Shown here one piece after another: positions 1 to 5,352 of a DNA stretch of 5,352 nucleotides. The notes under the pieces were generated by a model. It was given only the letters and a program-made list of their open reading frames with translations. It was not told where the DNA came from and did not search any database. The position numbers and the translations under genes are program-made. The DNA comes from Rhodanobacteraceae bacterium (GTDB lineage: Bacteria; Pseudomonadota; Gammaproteobacteria; Xanthomonadales; SZUA-5). The stretch lies in contig QIMA01000503.1 of the NCBI GenBank assembly GCA_003233535.1, positions 1-5,352 on the forward strand. Direction: 5' to 3'. Position 1 is the stretch's first letter, and each line of letters starts with the position of its first letter.

Positions 1-162
1 CGGATATTTCATGAACTCGCGCGATGATCGCGCAGGACATTGATTGCCCAGTGGTTTTTTCGAAGGAGCGGTGTAGTGGTTCATACACCCGGCTGAGGAA
101 AAATCGCTGGGCGATCAAGGGCCTAGCGAGGGCGCGTGAAGTTTATGAAACATCCGGGCTAG
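1..162 (+). mobile_element. MITE-like TIR element, copy 1 (left end cut by window edge)
   Basis: This is a short non-coding-sized element whose second copy lies inverted at 3679-3831. Aligned with that copy, about six bases of the left end (ctagcc) fall outside the window, giving an estimated full length of 168 bp. The right terminal inverted repeat at 141-162 ends in ccgggctag and has one change (catccggg for tatccggg) relative to copy 2. The two copies are otherwise nearly identical: I count four base substitutions plus a 15-base insertion here (about 56-70). No transposase is encoded, so movement would need one supplied in trans; the parent IS family is not identified. The element ends 17 bases before the acetyltransferase start codon and must form part of that gene's leader if transcription begins further upstream. 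CTAG at the end may be the target site or part of the element. Confidence 0.8.
19..33. repeat. Palindrome inside element copy 1
   Basis: A perfect 7+1+7 inverted repeat, gcgcgat-g-atcgcgc, lies just inside the left TIR. The ATG that opens the element's internal reading frame (24-26) sits at its centre. The same palindrome is conserved in copy 2. It could form a small hairpin or cruciform, or bind a dimeric protein; no function is demonstrated by the sequence. Confidence 0.6.
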
Positions 163-168
163 CATCAC

Positions 169-172
169 GGAG
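169..172 (+). promoter_or_regulatory. Ribosome binding site supporting the start at 180
   Basis: GGAG within acggag lies 7 bases before the ATG at 180. It is outside the TIR element and is the main reason for choosing this start over the ATG at 24, which lies within the element's palindrome and has no comparable purine-rich site. Confidence 0.6.
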
Positions 173-179
173 ATTGCCG

Positions 180-2516
180 ATGAACCGCCCTGCGCTACCG
201 ATCGAGCGCCTCTACCGGCCAGCATCGGTGGCAATCATCGGCGCATCCGACCAGTCCGATTCGCTCGGCACCGGGATCACTCGGCATTTACTGGACCAAC
301 CCGACTCTATCCAGGTTCATCTAGTCAATCGCCAACGTTCGCTAATCTTTGGCCAACCCGCGTTTGCTGACGTCTCAGAACTGCCGCTATCGATCGATCT
401 GGCAATCGTACTAACGCCGTGGAGTTCGGTACCGGGGATTGTGCAAACACTCGCCGATCGCGACACCGGATGCACATTGGTAGTCAGCCTTTGCGACCCC
501 GACCCATTAACTTGGCGCAGTCGACGTTCCGACTTGCGCCGAATGAAGCGCAACATCGAAGGCAGCTCCATGCGAGTGATCGGACCGGCTAGCCAGGGCG
601 TGATACTGCCTCATCTGGGGCTCAATTTGAGCCTATGCCCGGCCACTCCCGAAGCTGGATCGGTGGCATTTTTGTCTACCTCAGGAGCCATCGCCAGCGT
701 GATCGCTGACTGGGCCGCAAATCGCGGGCTGGGCATGTCCAGCGTTTTGGCGATGGGTGACGCGGCGGATCTGAATTATCCCGATGCGCTGGATTACCTA
801 GCTACCGACGCAACAACTCGGGCAGTGTTGCTGTACCTGGAACAGATGCCGCCGCCGCGTCGTTTCCTTAGCGCGCTAAAAAACGTCGCAATGCTCAAGC
901 CGGTCGTGGTGCTGGCACCGGAGGCGGTTCAGATCGGTGACGTGGGCGATCCAGCCCGTCGCCGACACTTGCGCGGAATGCTCGAACGCTGCGGTGCACT
1001 TTGTGTTGACAGCCTGGACCAATTCAGCGCGGCCGCCAACGTCGATCTACCGACTTGGCCACACGCCGGCGCTCGCTTTGCGATTGCCGGCAATGGGCCC
1101 GGGCTCAGCCGCTTGGCAGCAAACGCCGTATCTCACGAGGGCGGCGAACTGGCGTCCGTAAACGCCGCCACCAGCGCGGCTTTGCGCAAAATTCTCGCAC
1201 CGGGCACTGCGGTGGAAAACCCGCTCGATCTGGGTCGGAACGCCGACGGTGCGCGCTACGCGCAGAGCGCTAGAATACTGGCCGCCGATCCCGGCATTGA
1301 CGCGGTTTTGCTCTGCCATCACCCCACCAGTTTCACCACCGCCGAGCAAATCGCTGCCAGTTTGCAGCCCAGCGACAATGAGCAAGCACCGCTGCTGGCC
1401 GCATTCGCCGGTGCCGCTCAGGACCGCCCCAGGCACACCCTAGCTAGGCGCGGTATCGCGGCGTTCGAAACACCCGAGGCCGCGGTGCAGGCGTATGTGC
1501 TCAACCGCCGCTATTTCCGCCAGCGTGAACTGATAAAGCAAACTAGGCCCGCGCTGCAGCGACTGATTAGCATTGATCATGCACGTTTGGATCAACTTTT
1601 AGTCGGCGGCACTGTCGATAGCCCCGCGATTTTTGCCTGTGCCGGAGTCATGCTCAACGAAGCCGTTGTAGAAAGCCCCGGCCGTTTGTTGCACTTGGCA
1701 ACGGATGCGCTGCTTGGCCCCTACCTTGAGGCTAAGGGCAAGCAGGTGCTACGCCTAGCGCTGCCCATAGACCGGCTTAGCGCGTGCGACGCGTTGGTTG
1801 CTATCGGCGACAGCAACGATGTAAGCGACAGCGCGCGCGCCCGCGCGGAGACCGATTTGATTGCTATCGCTGAGCTATTTCACCAGCGCAGCGAAATCAT
1901 CCAAATTTCGATCGGTGACCCGCACTGGTCGGACGATGGACTCCTCGCCGCGCACGTGCGCATCGCAGCTGACCGTGCGGAGGATTCCAAGCTCGTCTTT
2001 GCCCCCTACCCTGACGTCGACATTGAGCAGATTCAGATCGACGACCAGACGCTGATCCTGCGCCCGATTCGCGCTGAAGATGAGCCGGCGCTGCAGGAGG
2101 CTTTCGAACATCTCAGTGCGGAGGAAGTGCGCATGCGCTTTCTCCATCCCGTTAACGCGATAACCCATGAATTGGCGGCGCGACTGAGCCAGCTGGACTA
2201 CGATCGAGAGGTGGCGCTAGTGCTTTGCGAACCACTAGCGCCCGGCAAGGCTACGATATTCGCGGTCGTTCGCGCCAGTTACGATCTAGCGCGGAAATCT
2301 GCGGAGTTCGCGATCGTTATTCGGCGCCATCTCGGACGGCGCGGCTTGGGCGCGCTGATGATGAACCGCATTTCAGAGATGGCCGCCGAAGCGGGAATGA
2401 CCGAGCTTTGGGGCCAAGTGCTACCTGACAATACGGCCATGTTAAAGCTAGCGGAGAAGCTCGGTTTTAGCCGTCAGAGCGAAGACGGTCTGATCCGCAT
2501 CAGCCTGCAGCTCTAG
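180..2516 (+). CDS. Pat-like protein lysine acetyltransferase (acyl-CoA synthetase-like region + GNAT domain)
   Basis: The predicted 778-residue protein has the architecture of bacterial Pat/YfiQ enzymes, which acetylate lysines of targets such as acetyl-CoA synthetase from acetyl-CoA in the cytoplasm. Residues 11-23 (LYRPASVAIIGAS) open a CoA-binding Rossmann domain. Residues 160-210 (VAFLSTSGAIA, GDAADLNYPDALDYLATD) and 346-352 (ENPLDLG) match succinyl-CoA-synthetase-like domains. A short, poorly conserved ATP-grasp-like stretch spans about 461-620. The C-terminal GNAT domain spans about 622-770, with LRPIRAEDE and an acetyl-CoA loop GRRGLG at 719-724. The family's phosphohistidine loop (usually SHTG after KPVVVL) has no histidine here, so synthetase activity is unlikely. 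Length is below the roughly 880-900 residues usual for Pat, mainly in the ATP-grasp part. The same frame stays open to an ATG at 24 inside the element; the internal ATG at 180 is preferred because it starts just before the conserved domain and has a ribosome site. Substrate is not predictable. Confidence 0.85.
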   Translation: MNRPALPIERLYRPASVAIIGASDQSDSLGTGITRHLLDQPDSIQVHLVNRQRSLIFGQPAFADVSELPLSIDLAIVLTPWSSVPGIVQTLADRDTGCTLVVSLCDPDPLTWRSRRSDLRRMKRNIEGSSMRVIGPASQGVILPHLGLNLSLCPATPEAGSVAFLSTSGAIASVIADWAANRGLGMSSVLAMGDAADLNYPDALDYLATDATTRAVLLYLEQMPPPRRFLSALKNVAMLKPVVVLAPEAVQIGDVGDPARRRHLRGMLERCGALCVDSLDQFSAAANVDLPTWPHAGARFAIAGNGPGLSRLAANAVSHEGGELASVNAATSAALRKILAPGTAVENPLDLGRNADGARYAQSARILAADPGIDAVLLCHHPTSFTTAEQIAASLQPSDNEQAPLLAAFAGAAQDRPRHTLARRGIAAFETPEAAVQAYVLNRRYFRQRELIKQTRPALQRLISIDHARLDQLLVGGTVDSPAIFACAGVMLNEAVVESPGRLLHLATDALLGPYLEAKGKQVLRLALPIDRLSACDALVAIGDSNDVSDSARARAETDLIAIAELFHQRSEIIQISIGDPHWSDDGLLAAHVRIAADRAEDSKLVFAPYPDVDIEQIQIDDQTLILRPIRAEDEPALQEAFEHLSAEEVRMRFLHPVNAITHELAARLSQLDYDREVALVLCEPLAPGKATIFAVVRASYDLARKSAEFAIVIRRHLGRRGLGALMMNRISEMAAEAGMTELWGQVLPDNTAMLKLAEKLGFSRQSEDGLIRISLQL

Positions 2517-2525
2517 CGCGGAGTT

Positions 2526-2807
2526 TCATGTAGTTCTGCTGCCACAGCGGCCAGGATTGAATGCTCTCTTGCCACGCAGGGAACGCCACCAGAACCGCAA
2601 CAAGGCCGCAACCAGACCGATCAGCAGCAAATGCCGAGCAAATTCTTCGGTATAGACCTGACGAAAATCGCGACTAGTTAGCAACTGCGGAAAATGAAAG
2701 CAGAGCACGCCGATGAGCGCACTCAGTCCGAGCCCGGCGGACATGTAGGCAAACCAAGATCGAGATGTACGCTGCATAGAATCCATACCGAACAAATACG
2801 ACACCAC
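2526..2807 (-). pseudogene. Possible N-terminal relic of a sterol desaturase family membrane protein
   Basis: A 93-residue frame opens with GTG at 2807 (alternative ATGs at 2786 and 2777), none with a convincing ribosome site. From about residue 18 it has a hydrophobic helix (FAYMSAGLGLSALIGVLCF), then HFPQLLTSRDFRQVY, then a second hydrophobic stretch (HLLLIGLVAALLRFWW). This helix-FPxLLT-helix pattern resembles, from memory, the N-terminus of proteobacterial sterol desaturase family proteins, which run to about 300-400 residues with histidine-rich iron-binding motifs. None of those motifs is present, and the frame ends 9 bases from the convergent acetyltransferase stop, so any continuation is gone. 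I infer a truncated remnant; a genuine small two-helix membrane protein remains possible. The family link is not certain. Confidence 0.4.
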
Positions 2808-2935
2808 TTGGTGCTTAGGGACACGTCCATGTCAATGAGCGACGCGCCGGTTCTATGATCACAAAAGCAACGGAGCGGCAGTCAGCTGCCGGTCTGCAAT
2901 CGCGCGCCTAAGCGCTGAAGACCCAGTCACAATCG
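2808..2935. other. Intergenic spacer with a weak hairpin
   Basis: This 128-base gap follows the methyltransferase stop. It contains a 6-bp stem, cggcag-tcag-ctgccg, at 2876-2891. Read on the minus strand, a short T-run (gcttttg) begins several bases after the stem, which is too far and too short for a confident intrinsic terminator of the methyltransferase. No promoter is convincing. Confidence 0.35.
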
Positions 2936-3601
2936 CTATTCAACGCTTCCACCGCGGCGATAGTGAAGCAAGCGACCTCGGCTGAGCGCAGCCTCACCGC
3001 CGTCGTAAGTTAGATGCTGCTCGTCCAACGTATATCCCTGACTGGCCAACACTCGACTTAGGGCGTTGCTGTAACCCCGACCGGGATCAGTGAGAACGAT
3101 CTCAGAACCAGGCTCGGCGTGACGATCAAGAAAGTCGCCCACTCGCCGATCACTACCGCGCTCGTACAGCAAATCGCTGCCAATGATCAGGTCGAAGCGC
3201 CCCAACGCCGAGTTAACCGCGTCCCACGGTGCATCCACGTATCTCAGCGGCTGCATGCCGTTGCGCAAGGCGTTACGATGCAAGAACTGTTCGGCCAGCG
3301 GGTGGTTATCGCTGGCGGTGATGTCCGCCTTGCGACGCTGCAACATCAGGCTCGGCAGAGCCAAACCGCAGCCTATCTCGAGGACGCGTTTACCCTCGAC
3401 ATCAAAGCCGATCATGGTCTTGGTGAGGAGGCGTGCGACCGGCCAAAGCGTGCCAAAAAGGCCCCATTGGGCCGAAGAAATCCCGGCCCGTTCGGCAGCA
3501 CCGTCAGCATCGCAATACTCCTGTTTATCGCGCAGCACGCGCAAACTGAAGTGCTCGCCACCGGTGCTGATATCCAGCGTTCGCAGCTGATAACCGCTCA
3601 T
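2936..3601 (-). CDS. Class I SAM-dependent methyltransferase, probable protein-lysine type (Methyltransf_16/COG3897-like)
   Basis: The 221-residue product has a complete class I methyltransferase core: motif I VLEIGCGLA at 73-81 for SAM binding, an acidic residue at the end of strand 2 (ITASD, D98), motif IV FDLIIGSDLLYE at 136-147, and EIVLTDPGRGYS at 167-178. The DLLY sequence fits the DxxY signature of the Methyltransf_16 (METTL21-like) lysine methyltransferases, and the upstream ISSAQWGLFGTLWP region is typical of its bacterial relatives. Cytoplasmic; the target protein is unknown. The frame stays open upstream to an ATG at 3802 inside element copy 2. I chose the ATG at 3601 because family-like sequence (YQLRTLDI) begins there, although its ribosome site is weak; a GTG at 3631 is an alternative. 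The gene stands alone, with the element 77 bases upstream. Confidence 0.8.
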   Translation of the reverse strand: MSGYQLRTLDISTGGEHFSLRVLRDKQEYCDADGAAERAGISSAQWGLFGTLWPVARLLTKTMIGFDVEGKRVLEIGCGLALPSLMLQRRKADITASDNHPLAEQFLHRNALRNGMQPLRYVDAPWDAVNSALGRFDLIIGSDLLYERGSDRRVGDFLDRHAEPGSEIVLTDPGRGYSNALSRVLASQGYTLDEQHLTYDGGEAALSRGRLLHYRRGGSVE

Positions 3602-3678
3602 TGCGTCAGCACTCGATCGACCGTCATCCACCCTGCATTGCGCGTATCGCGAAGACTGATCGGCATTTGCCCTTTTCC
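3602..3678. other. Leader region between methyltransferase start and element copy 2
   Basis: These 77 bases separate the chosen ATG from the element. They are open in the methyltransferase frame (GKRANADQSSRYAQC...), but the encoded stretch is of low complexity and does not look like part of the methyltransferase fold. No clear -10/-35 pair is visible on the minus strand. Confidence 0.4.
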
Positions 3679-3700
3679 CTAGCCCGGATATTTCATAAAC
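3679..3700 (+). repeat. Terminal inverted repeat, inner arm of copy 2
   Basis: The arm starts ctagcccggatatttcat and continues aaac. It pairs with 3810-3831 with one mismatch, and with the right arm of copy 1 (141-162), which carries one further change. Confidence 0.85.
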
Positions 3701-3792
3701 TTCACGCGCCCTCGCTAGGCCCTTGATCGCCCAGCGACTTTTTCTCAGTCGGGTGTATGAACCACTACAAACCACTGGGCAATCAATGTCCT

Positions 3793-3807
3793 GCGCGATC
3801 ATCGCGC
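3793..3807. repeat. Palindrome inside element copy 2
   Basis: The perfect 7+1+7 palindrome of copy 1 is conserved here (gcgcgat-c-atcgcgc). The internal ATG (complement of 3800-3802) lies at its centre. Confidence 0.6.
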
Positions 3808-3809
3808 GA

Positions 3810-3831
3810 GTTCATGAAATATCCGGGCTAG
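3810..3831 (-). repeat. Terminal inverted repeat, outer arm of copy 2
   Basis: The arm ends atgaaatatccgggctag and is the partner of 3679-3700. The equivalent arm of copy 1 is at the window's left edge, where only the last 16 bases are present. Confidence 0.85.
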
Positions 3832-3934
3832 TCGCGCTCAGGACCCAAAGGCCACAAAATACTGAGGCGTCGAGGATGAATGTAGTTAGCCAGCTTAGCC
3901 CAGCGGATCGGCGCTCACGCTGAATGCCGTCGCC
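3832..3934. other. Intergenic region downstream of the nuclease gene
   Basis: These 103 bases lie between the nuclease stop and element copy 2. No gene, strong hairpin or T-run is visible, so the end of the mutS-nuclease transcript is not marked by a recognisable intrinsic terminator. Confidence 0.4.
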
Positions 3935-4741
3935 TTAGTCCTCTTCCGCCGGGCCGAGTAGTTTGTTGAGCAACCCAGCCAGTCGCTCGCCGCCCCTGGC
4001 CAATTGACGCTCCGCCAGCGGTCGTTTGGCGTCTAGATAGCTGTCGCCAATCTTGTTTCTCGGCGGATAGAAATCCGGATGCTGGACAATCCGGCAGGAT
4101 GCCTGAGCCCAGGCTACGGGATCGGCTAGCGGCGGCACGCTGGTCAAGCGCCCGGCAGCTAGGTCGACGACCGTCGCTTCGTCTAGCCCTACACTGCCAA
4201 TAATCAGACTGTCCCATACCGAGTGCAGGTTGCTGCCCTTGGTCTTGTAGTTGATCTGGAAGCTGTTGCCGCCGCGGTCGTCGGCGTAGCCCGCGTGCAG
4301 AGGCTGATGGATGTCACCGACGAAATGGGCCAGGAACTTGAGCGCGTCGCGGCGCTCAGCGTCGCTGCGCGCAGGGTCGGCCAGTTCGGCGGAGAAGCGT
4401 TCGATGGCACCTACCACGCAGGCACCATCCTTGCAAAATCGCTCAGCCGAGTAGTTGCAGCCGTCGCGGTTGAAATTGACGTAGTGCCAAGGTGACGTTT
4501 CCTTGCGCGCTTGCGGGCCGTCACGAATCTCATCGGCCCAGTTGGCGACACCGGCCAGGGTCGGCTCGTCTTCACCTGCAAGCAGGCGCAACACCTCAGC
4601 TTTGGCCTCCGGGTTGAGTCGCTGATCGGCATAAGCGCCGACCACGCGATGGCCCAATTTTCCCCAGGCATGGGCCAGCGGGGCATAACAAACCGCCATG
4701 GCAACGCATAGCCAGGGCAGAACGCGGAATATTCGGCTCAT
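3935..4741 (-). CDS. Secreted S1/P1-type zinc nuclease
   Basis: The 268-residue precursor has a Sec-type signal peptide: basic start (MSRIFR), hydrophobic core to about residue 20, and an AHA cleavage site before W26. Cleavage there exposes the N-terminal tryptophan that P1/S1 nucleases use to bind zinc. All nine family ligands for the three-zinc cluster can be placed: W26, H31 (WGKLGH), D70 (NWADEIR), H86 (SPWHYVNF), H139, D143 and H149 ([11 protein letters not shown]), H173 and D177 (NLHSVWD). Family enzymes cleave single-stranded DNA and RNA and remove 3'-phosphates, so this one probably works in the periplasm or outside the cell, perhaps in phosphate or nucleotide scavenging. C95, C103 and C108 could form a disulfide. 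The start codon overlaps the mutS stop (ATGA), indicating an operon and probably coupled translation; AAGAAGAG in the mutS end may act as ribosome site. Mature length (243) is slightly short of fungal P1 (about 270). Confidence 0.92.
   Translation of the reverse strand: MSRIFRVLPWLCVAMAVCYAPLAHAWGKLGHRVVGAYADQRLNPEAKAEVLRLLAGEDEPTLAGVANWADEIRDGPQARKETSPWHYVNFNRDGCNYSAERFCKDGACVVGAIERFSAELADPARSDAERRDALKFLAHFVGDIHQPLHAGYADDRGGNSFQINYKTKGSNLHSVWDSLIIGSVGLDEATVVDLAAGRLTSVPPLADPVAWAQASCRIVQHPDFYPPRNKIGDSYLDAKRPLAERQLARGGERLAGLLNKLLGPAEED
4738..4741 (-). promoter_or_regulatory. ATGA stop/start overlap between mutS and the nuclease gene
   Basis: On the minus strand the nuclease ATG (4741-4739) overlaps the mutS TGA (4740-4738). 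This arrangement usually means translational coupling and co-transcription. Confidence 0.85.
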
Positions 4742-5352
4742 CCGTTCAGACTCTTCTTCAGCTCATAAAGTAAGGCCAACGCATCGCGCGGGCTCAGTTC
4801 GTCAGGTTCGATCTGGCGCAGCTGTGTCAGCGCGGCAGGTTCACTGGGAAACAGACTGAGTTGCGGCCCAGCCGTAGGCTCGGCGTTCGGCAACAGTGCT
4901 TTCATCCCAGCCTGCTCGCGTTCCAACTCATGCAGGTAACGCTGCGCCAAATTTAGGGCCTTCTCTGGCAAGCCAGCCAGCTTAGCAACTTGGAGTCCGA
5001 AACTGCGGCTGGCTGGGCCGGGTTTGAGAGTATGCAGGAAGACCAGCTTGTCCTGGTGCTCGACCGCATCCAAATGCACGTTGACGATTCCTTCGTACTC
5101 GTCAGCCAGCTGGGTCAGCTCGAAATAGTGCGTGGCAAACAGGGTCATGCAGCGATTTTGAGTAGCCAGCGCCACTGCGCAGGATTTCGCAATCGCCAAA
5201 CCATCGAAGGTGCTGGTACCGCGACCAATTTCATCCATCAGCACCAGCGATTGCTCTCCTGCCTGATGCAGGATCCGCGCGGCCTCGACCATTTCCACCA
5301 TGAATGTCGATTGCCCGGCGCTGAGGTCATCGCCGGCACCAATGCGCGAGAA
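4738..5352 (-). CDS. mutS: DNA mismatch repair protein MutS, C-terminal part (5' end outside window)
   Basis: The frame runs to the window edge and encodes the last 204 residues, starting [21 protein letters not shown], which matches the end of the MutS ATPase domain. MutS recognises mismatches and, as an ATP-driven clamp, recruits MutL. Visible motifs are the Walker B/D-loop DEIGRGTST (5235-5209), the [10 protein letters not shown] switch region (5136-5107), and the helix-turn-helix dimer segment [15 protein letters not shown]. Near the C-terminus QLSLF (4863-4849) matches the beta-sliding-clamp binding consensus and sits where E. coli MutS has QMSLL. The end, [20 protein letters not shown], corresponds to the C-terminal tetramerisation helices. 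The fragment therefore looks intact. The mismatch-reading domains and Walker A lie beyond the window. The nuclease gene follows in the same operon. Confidence 0.97.
   Translation of the reverse strand, partial: FSRIGAGDDLSAGQSTFMVEMVEAARILHQAGEQSLVLMDEIGRGTSTFDGLAIAKSCAVALATQNRCMTLFATHYFELTQLADEYEGIVNVHLDAVEHQDKLVFLHTLKPGPASRSFGLQVAKLAGLPEKALNLAQRYLHELEREQAGMKALLPNAEPTAGPQLSLFPSEPAALTQLRQIEPDELSPRDALALLYELKKSLNG
4849..4863 (-). other. Beta-clamp binding motif QLSLF in MutS
   Basis: The pentapeptide fits the bacterial clamp-binding consensus QL[SD]LF almost perfectly and lies in the flexible linker before the C-terminal helices, as in other MutS proteins. It implies tethering to the replication clamp. 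Confidence 0.75.

Larger units (their letters stand above)
3679..3831 (-). mobile_element. MITE-like TIR element, copy 2 (complete)
   Basis: This 153-bp element is bounded by 22-base terminal inverted repeats at 3679-3700 and 3810-3831. They differ at one position and share ctagcccggatatttcat at the outer ends. Its reverse complement matches copy 1 (1-162) except for about four substitutions and lack of a 15-base insertion. There is no transposase gene. The flanking bases (tccct left, tcgcg right) show no longer direct repeat beyond the CTAG present at both ends, so a CTAG target duplication is possible but cannot be told from element sequence. On the minus strand an internal frame starts at ATG 3802-3800 (MIAQDIDCPVV) and reads out through the inner TIR into the methyltransferase frame without a stop. 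It separates the methyltransferase from the mutS operon. Confidence 0.85.

Noticed and set aside
1..162. Element interpreted as a REP or CRISPR repeat
   Set aside because: There are only two copies, far apart and inverted, each with its own terminal inverted repeats, which does not fit a repeat-spacer array or a short REP sequence.
1047..1436. 129-codon minus-strand open frame
   Set aside because: It lies antisense inside the acetyltransferase coding region and has no domain-like sequence; long antisense frames are common in GC-rich DNA.
2876..2891. Intrinsic terminator for the methyltransferase
   Set aside because: The stem is only 6 bp and the short T-run on the minus strand is separated from it by several bases.
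3119..3682. 187-codon plus-strand open frame
   Set aside because: It is antisense to the methyltransferase gene, whose motifs are clear, and its translation shows no recognisable domain.
4223..4495. 90-codon plus-strand open frame rich in Val and Ala
   Set aside because: It is the shadow of the nuclease gene, which has all its zinc ligands on the other strand.
5299..5301. ATG as the start of a separate 187-residue protein
   Set aside because: The frame continues upstream with [17 protein letters not shown], a conserved MutS sequence, so this methionine is internal to mutS.

Overview
The window reads as chromosomal DNA of a GC-rich proteobacterium, most likely a gammaproteobacterium: the MutS fragment, the COG3897-type methyltransferase and the Pat-type acetyltransferase all resemble proteins of that class. 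The sequence alone does not fix genus or family. No phage, plasmid, CRISPR, tRNA or rRNA signal is seen.

Layout, left to right: (1) a small terminal-inverted-repeat (TIR) element, cut by the left window edge, ending at 162; (2) a plus-strand gene (180-2516) for a Pat-like protein combining an NDP-forming acyl-CoA-synthetase-like region with a C-terminal GNAT acetyltransferase; (3) a convergent, weakly supported minus-strand ORF (2526-2807) resembling the N-terminus of a sterol desaturase, probably a relic; (4) a minus-strand class I methyltransferase gene of the protein-lysine methyltransferase type (2936-3601); (5) a second, complete copy of the TIR element in inverted orientation (3679-3831); (6) a minus-strand operon of mutS (C-terminal 204 codons, running off the right edge) followed, with a 4-base ATGA stop/start overlap, by a secreted S1/P1-type nuclease gene (3935-4741).

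The most unusual structure is the pair of about 153-168 bp elements. They carry near-identical TIRs beginning with CTAG, lie in opposite orientation around the 3.5 kb pat/methyltransferase segment, and contain no transposase. Each sits just upstream of a gene and points towards it, and each has an open frame that reads without a stop into that gene, so both long ORFs begin with the same peptide (MIAQDIDCPVV...). The elements look like non-autonomous, MITE-like repeats that may supply leader, promoter or even N-terminal coding sequence to neighbours. The likelier native starts of both genes are internal, outside the elements.

Functionally the window joins protein modification (a lysine acetyltransferase-like and a lysine methyltransferase-like enzyme, each next to an element copy) with a mismatch-repair/nuclease operon. 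No direct link between the two blocks is visible. No complete new defence or biosynthetic system is evident.
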